From positions 34,858 through 41,489 of the forward strand of contig PAWT01000004.1 in the NCBI GenBank assembly GCA_002714165.1: DNA of 6,632 bases, written 5' to 3'. Under the pieces are notes generated by a model. The model ran no database searches. It had not been told where the DNA came from and saw only the letters and a list, made by a program, of their open reading frames with translations. The DNA comes from Acidobacteriota bacterium (GTDB taxonomy: Bacteria; Acidobacteriota; Vicinamibacteria; Vicinamibacterales; UBA823). This document shows, piece by piece, positions 6,617 to 6,632 of the stretch. How positions within the stretch are numbered: position 1 is the first letter of the stretch; each line of letters opens with the position of its first letter. The position numbers were made by a program, and so were the translations under genes.

Positions 6617-6632
6617 TGCTATAAGGGGGAAA
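6617..6632 (+). promoter_or_regulatory. Extended -10-like element and purine-rich stretch at the right edge
   Basis: TGC-TATAAG (6617-6625) fits an extended -10 with five of six -10 matches. The -35 18 bases upstream (TTAGGT) is poor. The sequence then reads GGGGGAAA to the edge, which could be a ribosome-binding site for a gene starting within the next few bases. The two readings conflict: a promoter this close would give a very short leader, so probably only one is real. If the next gene is rpoD, an internal promoter behind dnaG would not be surprising. Confidence 0.3.

Noticed and set aside
1..6632. Mobile element, defence system or CRISPR array
   Set aside because: No transposase, integrase, nuclease, toxin-like or repeat-spacer signature was seen on either strand. 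All five genes are recognised core or cofactor genes with intact motifs.

Overview
This is a housekeeping segment of a bacterial chromosome, of moderately high GC by eye (mid-50s percent). It holds five protein genes in two divergent groups. No rRNA, tRNA, CRISPR array, insertion sequence or phage gene could be seen. The protein signatures are Gram-negative-like. The long EF4 with its usual tail, the DnaG wording around the Toprim domain and the small type II citrate synthase remind me most of Acidobacteriota (Vicinamibacteria-like). That assignment is from memory of similar proteins, not a search, and is only moderately secure.

Left half, minus strand, read right to left: a citrate synthase (2364-3512), the elongation factor 4 gene lepA (502-2310, or 2325 with an earlier start) and a signal peptidase I gene lepB that begins at 500 and runs off the left edge. 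Spacing is tight: about 38-53 nt between citrate synthase and lepA, and a single base between the lepA stop and the lepB start. The three genes are therefore probably one operon, read from a good sigma-70-type promoter at 3566-3593. The lepA-lepB pair is the classical arrangement that gave both genes their names: a ribosome-acting GTPase followed by the membrane protease that removes signal peptides. Citrate synthase as the leading gene is the less expected member.

Middle, plus strand: larB (3743-4501) encodes the first enzyme of nickel-pincer nucleotide cofactor synthesis. It stands alone here, without larA, larC or larE within the window. It is divergent from citrate synthase, and the 230-base spacer between them holds two overlapping, oppositely directed promoter candidates plus an imperfect inverted repeat.

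Right half, plus strand: a 301-base spacer (4502-4802) leads to dnaG, the replication primase (4803-6566), whose zinc-finger and Toprim catalytic residues are intact. The spacer contains an extended -10 promoter candidate and an unusual cluster of six short perfect palindromes. After dnaG, the last 66 bases carry a small hairpin, a TGC-TATAAG element and a purine-rich GGGGGAAA stretch. These suggest that another gene, by the common bacterial order rpoD, starts just beyond the right edge.

I find no convincing new multi-gene system. The items most worth a second look are the palindrome cluster ahead of dnaG, the shared gltA/larB control region and the isolated larB.
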